From the NCBI GenBank assembly GCA_041676645.1, contig JBAYRO010000049.1, positions 1-20,974 on the forward strand: a stretch of 20,974 nucleotides of DNA, given 5' to 3'. Source of the DNA: JAMLIN01 sp041676645. Its GTDB lineage: Bacteria > Pseudomonadota > Gammaproteobacteria > Burkholderiales > Burkholderiaceae_E. Below, piece by piece: positions 7,488-13,935 of the stretch. Each line of letters begins with the position of its first letter. The stretch's first letter is position 1. The translations under genes were made by a program, and so were the position numbers. The notes beneath the pieces are model-generated. The model worked only from the letters and a program-made list of their open reading frames with translations, did no database searches and was not told the origin of the DNA.

Positions 7488-8264
7488 ATGAACACCAAAT
7501 CGATCCCGATCCTGGTCTGGGCCCTGGCCCTGGTCGCGGCCCTGGCCGCAGGCGGCTGCACGACATCGACTCCCGCCAACCCGGACCCGGCGCACAACGC
7601 GCGTGTCTCCCTCGACTGGGCCGGCGCCTATCGGGGCATCCTGCCTTGCGCCGACTGCGAGGGGATCGAGACCGTCGTCGTCCTGGCCGACGACGAGACC
7701 TTCAGCACGCAGCGCCGCTACCTGGGCAAGGGAGAGGAAGTCTTCACCACCCGGGGCAGCTTCGACTGGAACGCGGCCGGCAACACGGTAATCCTCGCGG
7801 GCGACCCGCCCACGCGGTATTTCGTGGGCGAGAACCGGATCTGGCACCTCGCCCTCGACGGTTCGCGCATCACCGGCGCCCTTGCGGAGAACTACGTGCT
7901 GGACAAGCTCGGTGACAGCCCGACCGGGACATACTGGAAGCTGGTGGAACTGAACGGCCAGCCGGTGCCGAAACTCGATCGCGAGCCGTACATGATCCTC
8001 GACGCCGAGAGCGGCAAAGTGAACGGCTTCGGCGGCTGCAACCGCTTCGGTGGACCCTATACCCTGGACGAGGCGACTTCCCGAATCCGCTTCGGCGATC
8101 TCGCCGCCACCATGATGGCCTGCCCTGCGGGGATGGACGTGGAGCGCGCCTTCCATGAGGTCTTGCGCCGCGCGGACAATTATTCGCGCAAGGGCGATCG
8201 CCTGACGCTCAATCGCGCACGCATGGCCCCGCTGGCGCGCTTCGAGGCGGTGTACCTGCGCTGA
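7488..8264 (+). CDS. Lipoprotein with NlpE-like and META domains
   Basis: This 258-residue predicted outer-membrane or periplasmic lipoprotein is the only clear plus-strand gene. Residues 1-23 form a signal peptide ending AAGG, with the lipid-bearing Cys24. Residues 43-145 are an NlpE N-terminal-type domain, opened by 'GAYRGILPCADCEGIET' (46-62) with its CxxC pair Cys54/Cys57. In Escherichia coli NlpE the equivalent region takes part in envelope-stress signalling and is linked to copper. Residues 148-258 are a META (DUF306/HslJ-like) domain: 'YWKLVELNGQPV' (149-160), 'GFGGCNRFGG' (180-189) and 'TMMACP' (208-213) are its usual blocks. The ATG at 7488 starts the signal peptide; an in-frame ATG at 7464 is less likely. 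The gene is divergent from the transporter and converges with hipA. Confidence 0.85.
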   Translation: MNTKSIPILVWALALVAALAAGGCTTSTPANPDPAHNARVSLDWAGAYRGILPCADCEGIETVVVLADDETFSTQRRYLGKGEEVFTTRGSFDWNAAGNTVILAGDPPTRYFVGENRIWHLALDGSRITGALAENYVLDKLGDSPTGTYWKLVELNGQPVPKLDREPYMILDAESGKVNGFGGCNRFGGPYTLDEATSRIRFGDLAATMMACPAGMDVERAFHEVLRRADNYSRKGDRLTLNRARMAPLARFEAVYLR

Positions 8265-8287
8265 ACCACTGCTGCCACCGAGACCCT

Positions 8288-8310
8288 CGCCTGCGGGCGC
8301 GCCCGAGGCG
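8288..8310. terminator. Imperfect hairpin between converging genes
   Basis: CGCCT and CGGGCG pair with CGCCCG and AGGCG, an 11-base-pair inverted repeat with one bulged G and a self-complementary centre. It sits between the ends of the lipoprotein gene and hipA and could end transcription from either side. There is no T-tract, so the call rests only on pairing and position. Confidence 0.35.
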
Positions 8311-8360
8311 GTACACAGGCTCGAGTGCGCGGTCCGGTCCTGGACTCGCGAAGGCACGCC

Positions 8361-9635
8361 TCAGACGGCGTCGAGTGGCGTATCCCGAAAGAAGGGGATG
8401 GAGAGCATGGCGGGCTCGAGCATCTCGATGCTGCGCGGCTCCACCCCACGCGCCATGAAGAACTCGCGCCAGCCGCGAACAACCTGCGTCATCTCCTCGA
8501 TGAGGGCACGTGCCGCATCTCGTGTCAGCCCGAATACCTCGCTCTGGGAGACGAGGTTGTAACGACTCGCAGCCCGGCCGAATCGACCCACCTCCAGGGC
8601 GAGGTCGCGTCGCTCGAGCGAGACCAGCGGCGTCGGCACGATGTCATATGCCGGCGACAGACGCCAGCCGCCCTGTGTGTGCAGGAGCGCGTGGTTGCGC
8701 GGATGGTCGTCGTTGTTCGTGACCATGGCGTTGAACACCATGCGGAGAAACAACTCACGACGATCTTCGGCGTTCTTGTCCGACCATCGTCGCAGTTCGT
8801 CCGCCAGCAAGGGATACGACCAGCGCTCGCGCCCCTGGTAGCCGTCATCGGCATCGAGCACGGTCAAGCCAGAGACGAAGCCATGGCGTAGATAGGCTCC
8901 TGCATCGGGCTGCCATTCACGGTCGAAGCGCTCGAGCATCAGAACGTCGAACGAGCCGACACGCTCGAGGCGTGTGGTACACACGCGAAGCCCCGCAGCG
9001 CGCGCAAGCTCCAGGGTGGCGTATTCGATACGCTGCAAGTTGTGCCGCTCGGACTTCTCCGGGAGCTTGGCCAGCCATATTCGGTCGCTGTCCTCGACGG
9101 ACACCTTCGGCCTGGCGCCGCCCATGCTCGTCCCGGGTTCGAGGCTCTCGAGCACCTCTTGGGGAAGGCGTCCATCTCGCTCGAGTCGCCCGACAGCTTC
9201 GATGAGCGCCGGCAACTGGTGCGTGCGATTGAACGGGCGCCGTGGTGCCGGCGGCGTCACCGCATGGCCGAAGCTCAGGTTGCCCGCACCATCGTCCGGG
9301 CCATGGAGCAGGTATTCCATTTCGGAGATGTCCGCTTCCGGTCGCTGCAACCTGGCCTGGATAACGCGTCGCCCCCAGGCGTCCGGACTTGCGTCGCGAA
9401 CCGCGCCGGGGATGCCTTTGAGTTTCGTGAACCGTTGCGCCCGCGTGGACAAGGGCAGGTGGAACGGGTCCAGGGCCACGACGTTGGGCCGTTCGAGATA
9501 TCGCCTGCCATACGTGAAGGTGCCTTCGAAACGATCCGCACCGAGCGCGCGAACCTTGAGCGAAGCGCAAGGCACGGTCTCGAGGCTGCCTGGCAGCTGG
9601 ATATAGACGTAGCAGGAACGCTCCCTGGTCGCCAT
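8361..9635 (-). CDS. hipA: HipA-family serine/threonine kinase toxin
   Basis: This 424-residue protein has a full HipA architecture. The N-terminal subdomain (about 1-125) includes 'GIPGAVRDASPDAWGRRVI' (74-92). The C-terminal kinase core carries the glycine-rich loop 'GTSMGGARPK' (168-177), where Ser170 aligns with the autophosphorylated Ser150 of E. coli HipA. Lys190 in 'IWLAKLP' is the ATP-binding lysine. The catalytic stretch is 'NNDDHPRNHALL' (307-318) with Asp309 as the likely catalytic base, and the metal-binding Asp331 is in 'SPAYDIVPT'. All key residues are present, so the kinase looks active. HipA kinases phosphorylate aminoacyl-tRNA synthetases (GltX in E. coli), slowing growth; the target here is unknown. 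It starts 3 bases after the stop of the HTH antitoxin gene and is surely co-transcribed with it. It is a two-gene hipBA arrangement, with no separate N-subdomain gene as in hipBST. Confidence 0.9.
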   Translation of the reverse strand: MATRERSCYVYIQLPGSLETVPCASLKVRALGADRFEGTFTYGRRYLERPNVVALDPFHLPLSTRAQRFTKLKGIPGAVRDASPDAWGRRVIQARLQRPEADISEMEYLLHGPDDGAGNLSFGHAVTPPAPRRPFNRTHQLPALIEAVGRLERDGRLPQEVLESLEPGTSMGGARPKVSVEDSDRIWLAKLPEKSERHNLQRIEYATLELARAAGLRVCTTRLERVGSFDVLMLERFDREWQPDAGAYLRHGFVSGLTVLDADDGYQGRERWSYPLLADELRRWSDKNAEDRRELFLRMVFNAMVTNNDDHPRNHALLHTQGGWRLSPAYDIVPTPLVSLERRDLALEVGRFGRAASRYNLVSQSEVFGLTRDAARALIEEMTQVVRGWREFFMARGVEPRSIEMLEPAMLSIPFFRDTPLDAV

Positions 9636-9638
9636 GGG

Positions 9639-9968
9639 TCAGAAGTCATGGTCGAGGGCAACGGAATGGCGCACCCGGGTAGGTCGTTGGGCAGCTTCCA
9701 GAATTTTCCCGTGCTCATCGGTATCCGGGTCCGCAAGGGCCTGCGTGGTGCCAAGCAGCCCGAGCTTCCAGAGCACGGTGAACACCGTGGCAGTGGTCGC
9801 ACCCGGGGCGCCCGACTCGAGGGAGTAGAGCGTCTTGCGTGAGATGCCGCATGCCTGGGCGAGCACTTCCTGGCTCATCCGGCGCCGAACGCGCGCTACG
9901 CGAACATTCTCCCCGAGGCGCTGCAGCGCAACCTGTACGTCGAGAGGATATGGTGTCGCCTTGGCCAT
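9639..9968 (-). CDS. hipB: HipB-like XRE-family antitoxin and autoregulator
   Basis: This protein is 109 residues from the ATG at 9968. A lambda-repressor-like helix-turn-helix spans about residues 16-70: 'LGENVRVARVRRRMSQEVLAQ' holds helices 1-2, with 'GISRKTLYSLESG' (41-53) as the recognition helix. The acidic 'DPDTDEHG' linker and a short basic tail follow; in HipB proteins this part contacts HipA. The HTH should bind the inverted repeat just upstream and repress the operon. An in-frame ATG at 9980 would add MGKE, but it lies inside the inverted repeat and has no ribosome-binding sequence. The ATG at 9968 is preceded by GGGTAAAG and is preferred. Confidence 0.85.
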   Translation of the reverse strand: MAKATPYPLDVQVALQRLGENVRVARVRRRMSQEVLAQACGISRKTLYSLESGAPGATTATVFTVLWKLGLLGTTQALADPDTDEHGKILEAAQRPTRVRHSVALDHDF

Positions 9969-9974
9969 TTCTTT

Positions 9975-9997
9975 ACCCATTTACTGAATAAATGGGT
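9975..9997. promoter_or_regulatory. Candidate HipB operator, perfect inverted repeat
   Basis: ACCCATTTA at 9975-9983 and TAAATGGGT at 9989-9997 are exact reverse complements around a 5-base centre CTGAA. The repeat covers the predicted transcription start and lies between the -10 box and the preferred hipB start codon. This is the standard place for autorepression by a toxin-antitoxin complex. In an mRNA starting upstream it could also form a hairpin. Confidence 0.75.
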
Positions 9998-10000
9998 CAT

Positions 10001-10029
10001 ATTCTACCCGTTCAGCACCCTGGCATCAA
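10001..10029 (-). promoter_or_regulatory. Sigma70-type promoter of hipBA
   Basis: On the minus strand, TTGATG (10024-10029) and TAGAAT (10001-10006) are separated by exactly 17 bases. They match the -35 consensus at 4 of 6 and the -10 consensus at 5 of 6 positions. Transcription should start near 9994, inside the inverted repeat, giving a leader of about 26 bases before the ATG at 9968. Confidence 0.65.
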
Positions 10030-10084
10030 TACTGGACATGTCTTCCTGAGCTGTTTGTTACTCGTTATCGGCTCTATTGGATAG

Positions 10085-10096
10085 TTCTTTACCCAT
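10085..10096. repeat. Second copy of a 12-bp hipB-start/operator word
   Basis: TTCTTTACCCAT at 10085-10096 repeats exactly the bases at 9969-9980, which contain the left half of the candidate operator. Read on the minus strand it is ATGGGTAAAGAA. It opens a 12-codon frame (10096 down to 10058, stop TAA). It may be an extra operator half-site upstream of the promoter. Confidence 0.5.
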
Positions 10097-10135
10097 GTTT
10101 AGATGCGATATCACCTGGACGAGCGTCCCGAGAGA

Positions 10136-10158
10136 AACCACGCTAAGTGGTTGTTTTT
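10136..10158 (+). terminator. Small hairpin followed by T-rich run next to tRNA-Ser
   Basis: AACCAC (10136-10141) pairs with GTGGTT (10147-10152) around a 5-base loop, followed by GTTTTT on the plus strand. It looks like an intrinsic terminator in the plus direction. On the minus strand, where the tRNA is transcribed, the same stem is followed by only TCTCTC. It lies 9-25 bases past the tRNA 3' end and could assist ending that transcript. The stem is only 6 base pairs. Confidence 0.35.
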
Positions 10159-10160
10159 AT

Positions 10161-10250
10161 TGGCGGAAGCGGTGGGATTCGAACCCACGAACGAGTTGCC
10201 CCGTTGCCGATTTTCAAGACCGGTGCCTTCAACCACTCGGCCACGCTTCC
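10161..10250 (-). tRNA. tRNA-Ser (anticodon UGA)
   Basis: The gene is 90 bases with the CCA end encoded. The acceptor stem GGAAGCG pairs with CGCTTCC. The D arm contains GCCGAGTGGTTGAAGGC. The anticodon stem CCGGT/ATCGG encloses the loop CTTGAAA with anticodon TGA. A long variable arm, characteristic of serine tRNAs, follows, then the T arm GTGGGTTCGAATCCCAC and the discriminator G before CCA. It reads UCA and other UCN codons. It lies between the nuo/NUDIX operon end and the hipBA module. No copy of its 3' end was found on the far side of hipBA, so there is no visible att duplication. A weak -10-like TAGAAT at 10319-10324, overlapping the NUDIX stop, is a possible promoter element. The 71 bases between the NUDIX stop and the tRNA hold no gene. 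Confidence 0.97.
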
Positions 10251-10321
10251 TGCATCCTGTCGCCCCCAGCCCTGCCCTGCCCGTCACGGCGCGCCGGGCC
10301 CGATGTTTCGGTCCGGAGATT

Positions 10322-10951
10322 CTATCCCGCCGCAAAACGCTCGAACCGCGGCCAGGGCCAGGCTCCGCTGACGATGCGCTCGACCCAGTGGACCGCGATC
10401 TGGGTCTTGACGTCGGTGAGCCGGCCGGCGCGCAGTTCGTCGACCAGCCAACCGAGGCTGACGAACTCGACATCGACGAACTCGCCGTAGTCGAGCTGCT
10501 GCACCCGGCGTTCGAGGCCACGGCAAAGGAAGATCTCGATCTGTTCGTCGGCGAAACCGATGGCGGGATGGATGGTGGTGAGCGGCGCCCACTCGGTGGC
10601 GGCGTAGCCGGTCTCCTCGACCAGTTCGCGCCGCGCGGCATCCATGAAGGATTCACCCGGATCGAGCTTGCCGGCGGGAATCTCGATGAAGTGCTCACGC
10701 CTCGGGTAGCGGTACTGCCATTCCACCAGGATGCGTCCGTCGGCGTCGAAGGGCACCATGGCCGCTGCGCCCGGATGCAGGATGTACTCGCGAACCGATT
10801 CGCCGCCGTCGGGGGTGCGAGCGACGTCGCGCCGCACCCGCAGGAACTTGCCCTCGTAGACGATCTCCTCGGCAAGCGTGGGTTCGCTCAGGTCGCGGCG
10901 ACCGGCCCCCCTGCCCTCGGAGCCCGATGAAATGGGAGGGGGTCCGCTCAC
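10322..10951 (-). CDS. nudF: NUDIX hydrolase, ADP-ribose pyrophosphatase type
   Basis: This 209-residue cytoplasmic enzyme likely splits ADP-ribose into AMP and ribose-5-phosphate. The NUDIX box is perfect and spans residues 94-116: Gly94, Glu100, Arg108-Glu109, Glu112-Glu113 and Gly115, within 'GKLDPGESFMDAARREL' and 'VEETGY'. Upstream, 'QYRYPRREHFIEIPAGK' (79-95) is the usual ADP-ribose/NudF-type lead-in, and 'EFVDVEFVSLGWL' follows the box. The first 25 residues look disordered. The start is GTG (minus-strand codon ending at 10949), with AGGA overlapping the nuoN stop; no better ATG exists before the conserved part. It begins 6 bases after nuoN, so it is the last gene of the nuo transcript. 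Substrate choice within ADP-sugar hydrolases is inferred, not shown. Confidence 0.87.
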   Translation of the reverse strand: MSGPPPISSGSEGRGAGRRDLSEPTLAEEIVYEGKFLRVRRDVARTPDGGESVREYILHPGAAAMVPFDADGRILVEWQYRYPRREHFIEIPAGKLDPGESFMDAARRELVEETGYAATEWAPLTTIHPAIGFADEQIEIFLCRGLERRVQQLDYGEFVDVEFVSLGWLVDELRAGRLTDVKTQIAVHWVERIVSGAWPWPRFERFAAG

Positions 10952-10957
10952 CGGTCC

Positions 10958-12436
10958 TCAGCCCGCCATCGCCTGGCGTATCACCTCGAGGCAGACAGCG
11001 ATCAGTCCGCCCGGCAGGATGCCCAGCAGCAGCACCGCCGCGCCGTTGAGGCCGAAGAGCACGCGGGCGTCGGCGGCGACCGTGAGCGGCTCGTCGCCGA
11101 CCGGTTCGTCGAAGTAGGCCATCTTCACCACGCGGATGTAGTAGAACGCGCCGACCAGCGACAGGATGACGGCGAAGACCGCGAGCCAGACGTGGCCGGC
11201 GTCGATCACCGCCTCGAGCACGGTCAGCTTGGCGACGAAGCCGGCGGTGGGCGGGATGCCCGCCAGCGAGAACATGAGGATGAGCAGCACGCCGGCAAGC
11301 AGCGGGCTGCGCCGGTTCAGCCCGCGCAGGTCGGTGATCTCCTCGCACTCGAAGCCCTTGCGCGCGAGGATCTGGATCAGGCCGAAGGTACCCACCGTGG
11401 TGAGCACGTAGATCAGCACATAGAAGAGCGCCGAGCTGTAGGCCGCGGCGGCGACGTCGTCGCGGCCGGGAACCACGCCCGAGAGCAGGCCCATCAGGAT
11501 GAAGCCGACATGCGAGATGGTCGAGTAGGCCAGCATCCGCTTGAAGTTGGTCTGCGCGAGCGCTACCACGTTGCCGATGGCCAGCGACAGCACGGCCAGC
11601 ACGATGAGCATCTGCTGCCAGTCGATCGCCACGCCCATCAGGCCTTCCACGAGCAGGCGGAAGGCGATCGCGAAGGAGGCGAGCTTGGAGGCGCCGGCGA
11701 TGAACAGCGTCACCGAGGTGGGCGCGCCATGATAGACGTCGGGCAGCCACATGTGGAACGGCACCGCGCCGAGCTTGAACGCGAGCCCGGCGACGATGAA
11801 CACGGTGCCGAACATCAGCACGCCGCTGTTGGTCTGGACATCGTCGAAGGCGCGGGCAATGCCGGCCAGGGAAAGGTCGCCGGCGCCGCCGTAGAGCATC
11901 GACATGCCGTAGAGCAGGAAGCCGGAGGCCAGCGCACCGAGGACGAAGTACTTCATCGCCGCCTCGACGGAGCGGGTGCCGTCCTGGCGCAGGCCGCACA
12001 TCGCGTAGAACGACAGCGACATCATCTCCAGGCCCATGTAGATGGTGAGCAGGCTGGTGGCCGAGATCATCACCATCTGCCCGAGCAGCGCGAAGAGCGC
12101 GAGCCCGTAGAACTCGCCCCGGCGCAGGCCGCGGTCGAGATCATAGTTGCGCGCATAGACGATGGTGGCCGCCACCGCCGCATAGCTGCACAGCTTGAGC
12201 AGGTTGCTGAAGTCGTCCAGCACATACATGCCCGAGAAGGCGTACTGGGTGGGCCAGTCGAACTGCCAGAGGGTCGCGATGAAGGGAAAGACCAGCACCC
12301 CGAGCGCCAGCCGGTCGATCGAGATCCGCCGCGTCTCGGACTGCAGGACGTCGGCCATGATCACCAGGCAGGCCCCCACCAGGAGCACGATCTCCGGCAG
12401 GGCTGCGAGCAGATTGGTGTTGTCCATGAGGTTCAT
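10958..12436 (-). CDS. nuoN: NADH-quinone oxidoreductase subunit N
   Basis: This 492-residue subunit is one of three antiporter-like proton-channel subunits of complex I in the inner membrane. The key charged residues are visible: Glu137 in 'TIYMGLEMMSLSFYAM' and Lys221 in 'AFKLGAVPFHMWLPDVYHGA', the broken-helix regions of the channel. It is hydrophobic throughout, with about 14 helices expected. Its ATG overlaps the nuoM stop as ATGA; an alternative ATG three codons in (12427) starts MDNTNLL and is also reasonable. The stop is 6 bases before the NUDIX gene. Confidence 0.97.
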   Translation of the reverse strand: MNLMDNTNLLAALPEIVLLVGACLVIMADVLQSETRRISIDRLALGVLVFPFIATLWQFDWPTQYAFSGMYVLDDFSNLLKLCSYAAVAATIVYARNYDLDRGLRRGEFYGLALFALLGQMVMISATSLLTIYMGLEMMSLSFYAMCGLRQDGTRSVEAAMKYFVLGALASGFLLYGMSMLYGGAGDLSLAGIARAFDDVQTNSGVLMFGTVFIVAGLAFKLGAVPFHMWLPDVYHGAPTSVTLFIAGASKLASFAIAFRLLVEGLMGVAIDWQQMLIVLAVLSLAIGNVVALAQTNFKRMLAYSTISHVGFILMGLLSGVVPGRDDVAAAAYSSALFYVLIYVLTTVGTFGLIQILARKGFECEEITDLRGLNRRSPLLAGVLLILMFSLAGIPPTAGFVAKLTVLEAVIDAGHVWLAVFAVILSLVGAFYYIRVVKMAYFDEPVGDEPLTVAADARVLFGLNGAAVLLLGILPGGLIAVCLEVIRQAMAG

Positions 12437-13914
12437 TTGATCTTCGAGACGGCCACGTGCTTGAGCAGCGCATCGACCGAGGCGTTGGTCACGTCGGTGA
12501 CGGGCTTCGGATAGACGCCCATCGCGATGACGAAGAACGCCAGCGACATCAGCATCCAGAACTCACGGCGACCGATGTCGGTCAGCGCCGCGACCTTTTC
12601 GTTGGCGACAGCGCCGAACACGACCCGCTTGTACATCCATAACGAGTAGGCGGCCGCCCAGATCAGGGTGGAGGCGGCGGCCAGGCCCACCCAGAAGTTG
12701 AAGTCGACGGCGGCGAGGATGACCATGAACTCGCCGACGAAGCCCGATGTGGCCGGCAGGCCGGCGTTGGCCATCGAGAACAGCATCCACAGGGCGGCGA
12801 ACTTCGGCATGGTGTTCACCACCCCGCCGTAGTCGGCGATGTTGCGCGAATGCAGGCGATCGTAGAGCACGCCGATGCACAGGAACATCGCGCCCGAGAC
12901 GAAGCCGTGGGAGATCATCTGCACGATCGCGCCCTGCATGCCCAGCGTGCTGAACATGAAGAAGCCGAGGGTGACGAAGCCCATGTGGGCGATCGAGGAG
13001 TACGCGACCAGCTTCTTCATGTCGGTCTGGACCAGGGCGACCAGGCCGATGTAGACGATCGCCACCAGCGAGATCGCGATGATCAGGTAGGCGTACTCGT
13101 TGCTGGCATCCGGCGCGATCGGCAGCGAGAAGCGGATGAAGCCGTAGGCGCCCAGCTTGAGCATGATCGCCGCCAGCACCACCGAACCGCCGGTGGGCGC
13201 CTCGACGTGGGCGTCGGGCAGCCAGGTGTGCACCGGCCACATCGGCACCTTGACCGCGAAGGCCAGGAAGAAGGCGATGAAGATCAGGGTCTGCTCGCGC
13301 ATCGACAGCGGCAGCTGGTGCCAGTCGGGGATCGAGAACGAACCCGACTGCGTGTAGAGGTAGATGAGCGCCACCAGGGTGAGCAGCGAGCCCAGCAGCG
13401 TGTACAGGAAGAACTTGAAGGCGGCGTAGACCCGGTTGGGCCCACCCCAGGCGCCGATGATGATGTACATCGGGATCAGGGTGGCTTCGAAGAAGATGTA
13501 GAACAGCAGGCCATCGACCGCCGCGAAGACACCGACCATGAGCCCGGAGAGGATCAGGAAGGCGGCCATGTACTGCGCGACCCGGTCCTGGATCACTTCC
13601 CAGGCCGCGACCACGACGATGACGGTGATGAACGCGGTGAGCACCACGAACCAGACCGACAGTCCGTCGATGCCGAGGTGGTAGTTGATCGCGAGCCGCT
13701 CGATCCAGACATGCTTCTCGACGAACTGCAGGGCGCTGCTCGAGCGGTCGAAGCCGAACACCAGCGGCAGGGTCACGAGGAAGCCCGCCACCGAGCCGAT
13801 CAGCGAAATGCCTCGCACCAGGCCGGCGTTGCGATCGGCGCCGATCGCGAGCACCAGGACGCCGCACAGGATCGGAATCCAGATCGCCGCACTGAGATAG
13901 GGAAACACTGTCAT
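12433..13914 (-). CDS. nuoM: NADH-quinone oxidoreductase subunit M
   Basis: This 493-residue antiporter-like subunit sits in the distal membrane arm of complex I. Glu143 in 'FYIFFEATLIPMYIIIGAWG' and Lys222 in 'VKVPMWPVHTWLPDAHVEAP' correspond to the residues needed for proton pumping in E. coli NuoM (Glu144, Lys234). 'IMLKLGAYGFIRF' follows. Length and order of motifs are normal. It starts 21 bases after the nuoL stop. Confidence 0.97.
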   Translation of the reverse strand: MTVFPYLSAAIWIPILCGVLVLAIGADRNAGLVRGISLIGSVAGFLVTLPLVFGFDRSSSALQFVEKHVWIERLAINYHLGIDGLSVWFVVLTAFITVIVVVAAWEVIQDRVAQYMAAFLILSGLMVGVFAAVDGLLFYIFFEATLIPMYIIIGAWGGPNRVYAAFKFFLYTLLGSLLTLVALIYLYTQSGSFSIPDWHQLPLSMREQTLIFIAFFLAFAVKVPMWPVHTWLPDAHVEAPTGGSVVLAAIMLKLGAYGFIRFSLPIAPDASNEYAYLIIAISLVAIVYIGLVALVQTDMKKLVAYSSIAHMGFVTLGFFMFSTLGMQGAIVQMISHGFVSGAMFLCIGVLYDRLHSRNIADYGGVVNTMPKFAALWMLFSMANAGLPATSGFVGEFMVILAAVDFNFWVGLAAASTLIWAAAYSLWMYKRVVFGAVANEKVAALTDIGRREFWMLMSLAFFVIAMGVYPKPVTDVTNASVDALLKHVAVSKIK

Positions 13915-13935
13915 CGTCGGATCGTCGCCTGTTCT

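Noticed and set aside
6023..7915. Plus-strand open frame of 630 codons
   Set aside because: It is antisense to the ABC ATPase and the membrane transporter and runs out of frame into the lipoprotein gene. The product is low-complexity Arg/Gln/Asp-rich.
8361..9980. A tripartite hipBST-type system
   Set aside because: The HipA protein contains its own N-terminal subdomain and there is no small separate gene for it; the module is two-gene hipBA.
8265..10250. Mobile island bounded by tRNA-Ser att repeats
   Set aside because: I looked for a copy of the tRNA 3' end beyond hipA and in the divergent region near 7400 and found none; no integrase is present.
10103..10930. Plus-strand open frame encoding 'AVGFEPT' near its start
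   Set aside because: The peptide is the antisense reading of the tRNA-Ser gene (its T arm), a well-known false protein call. The rest is antisense to the NUDIX gene.
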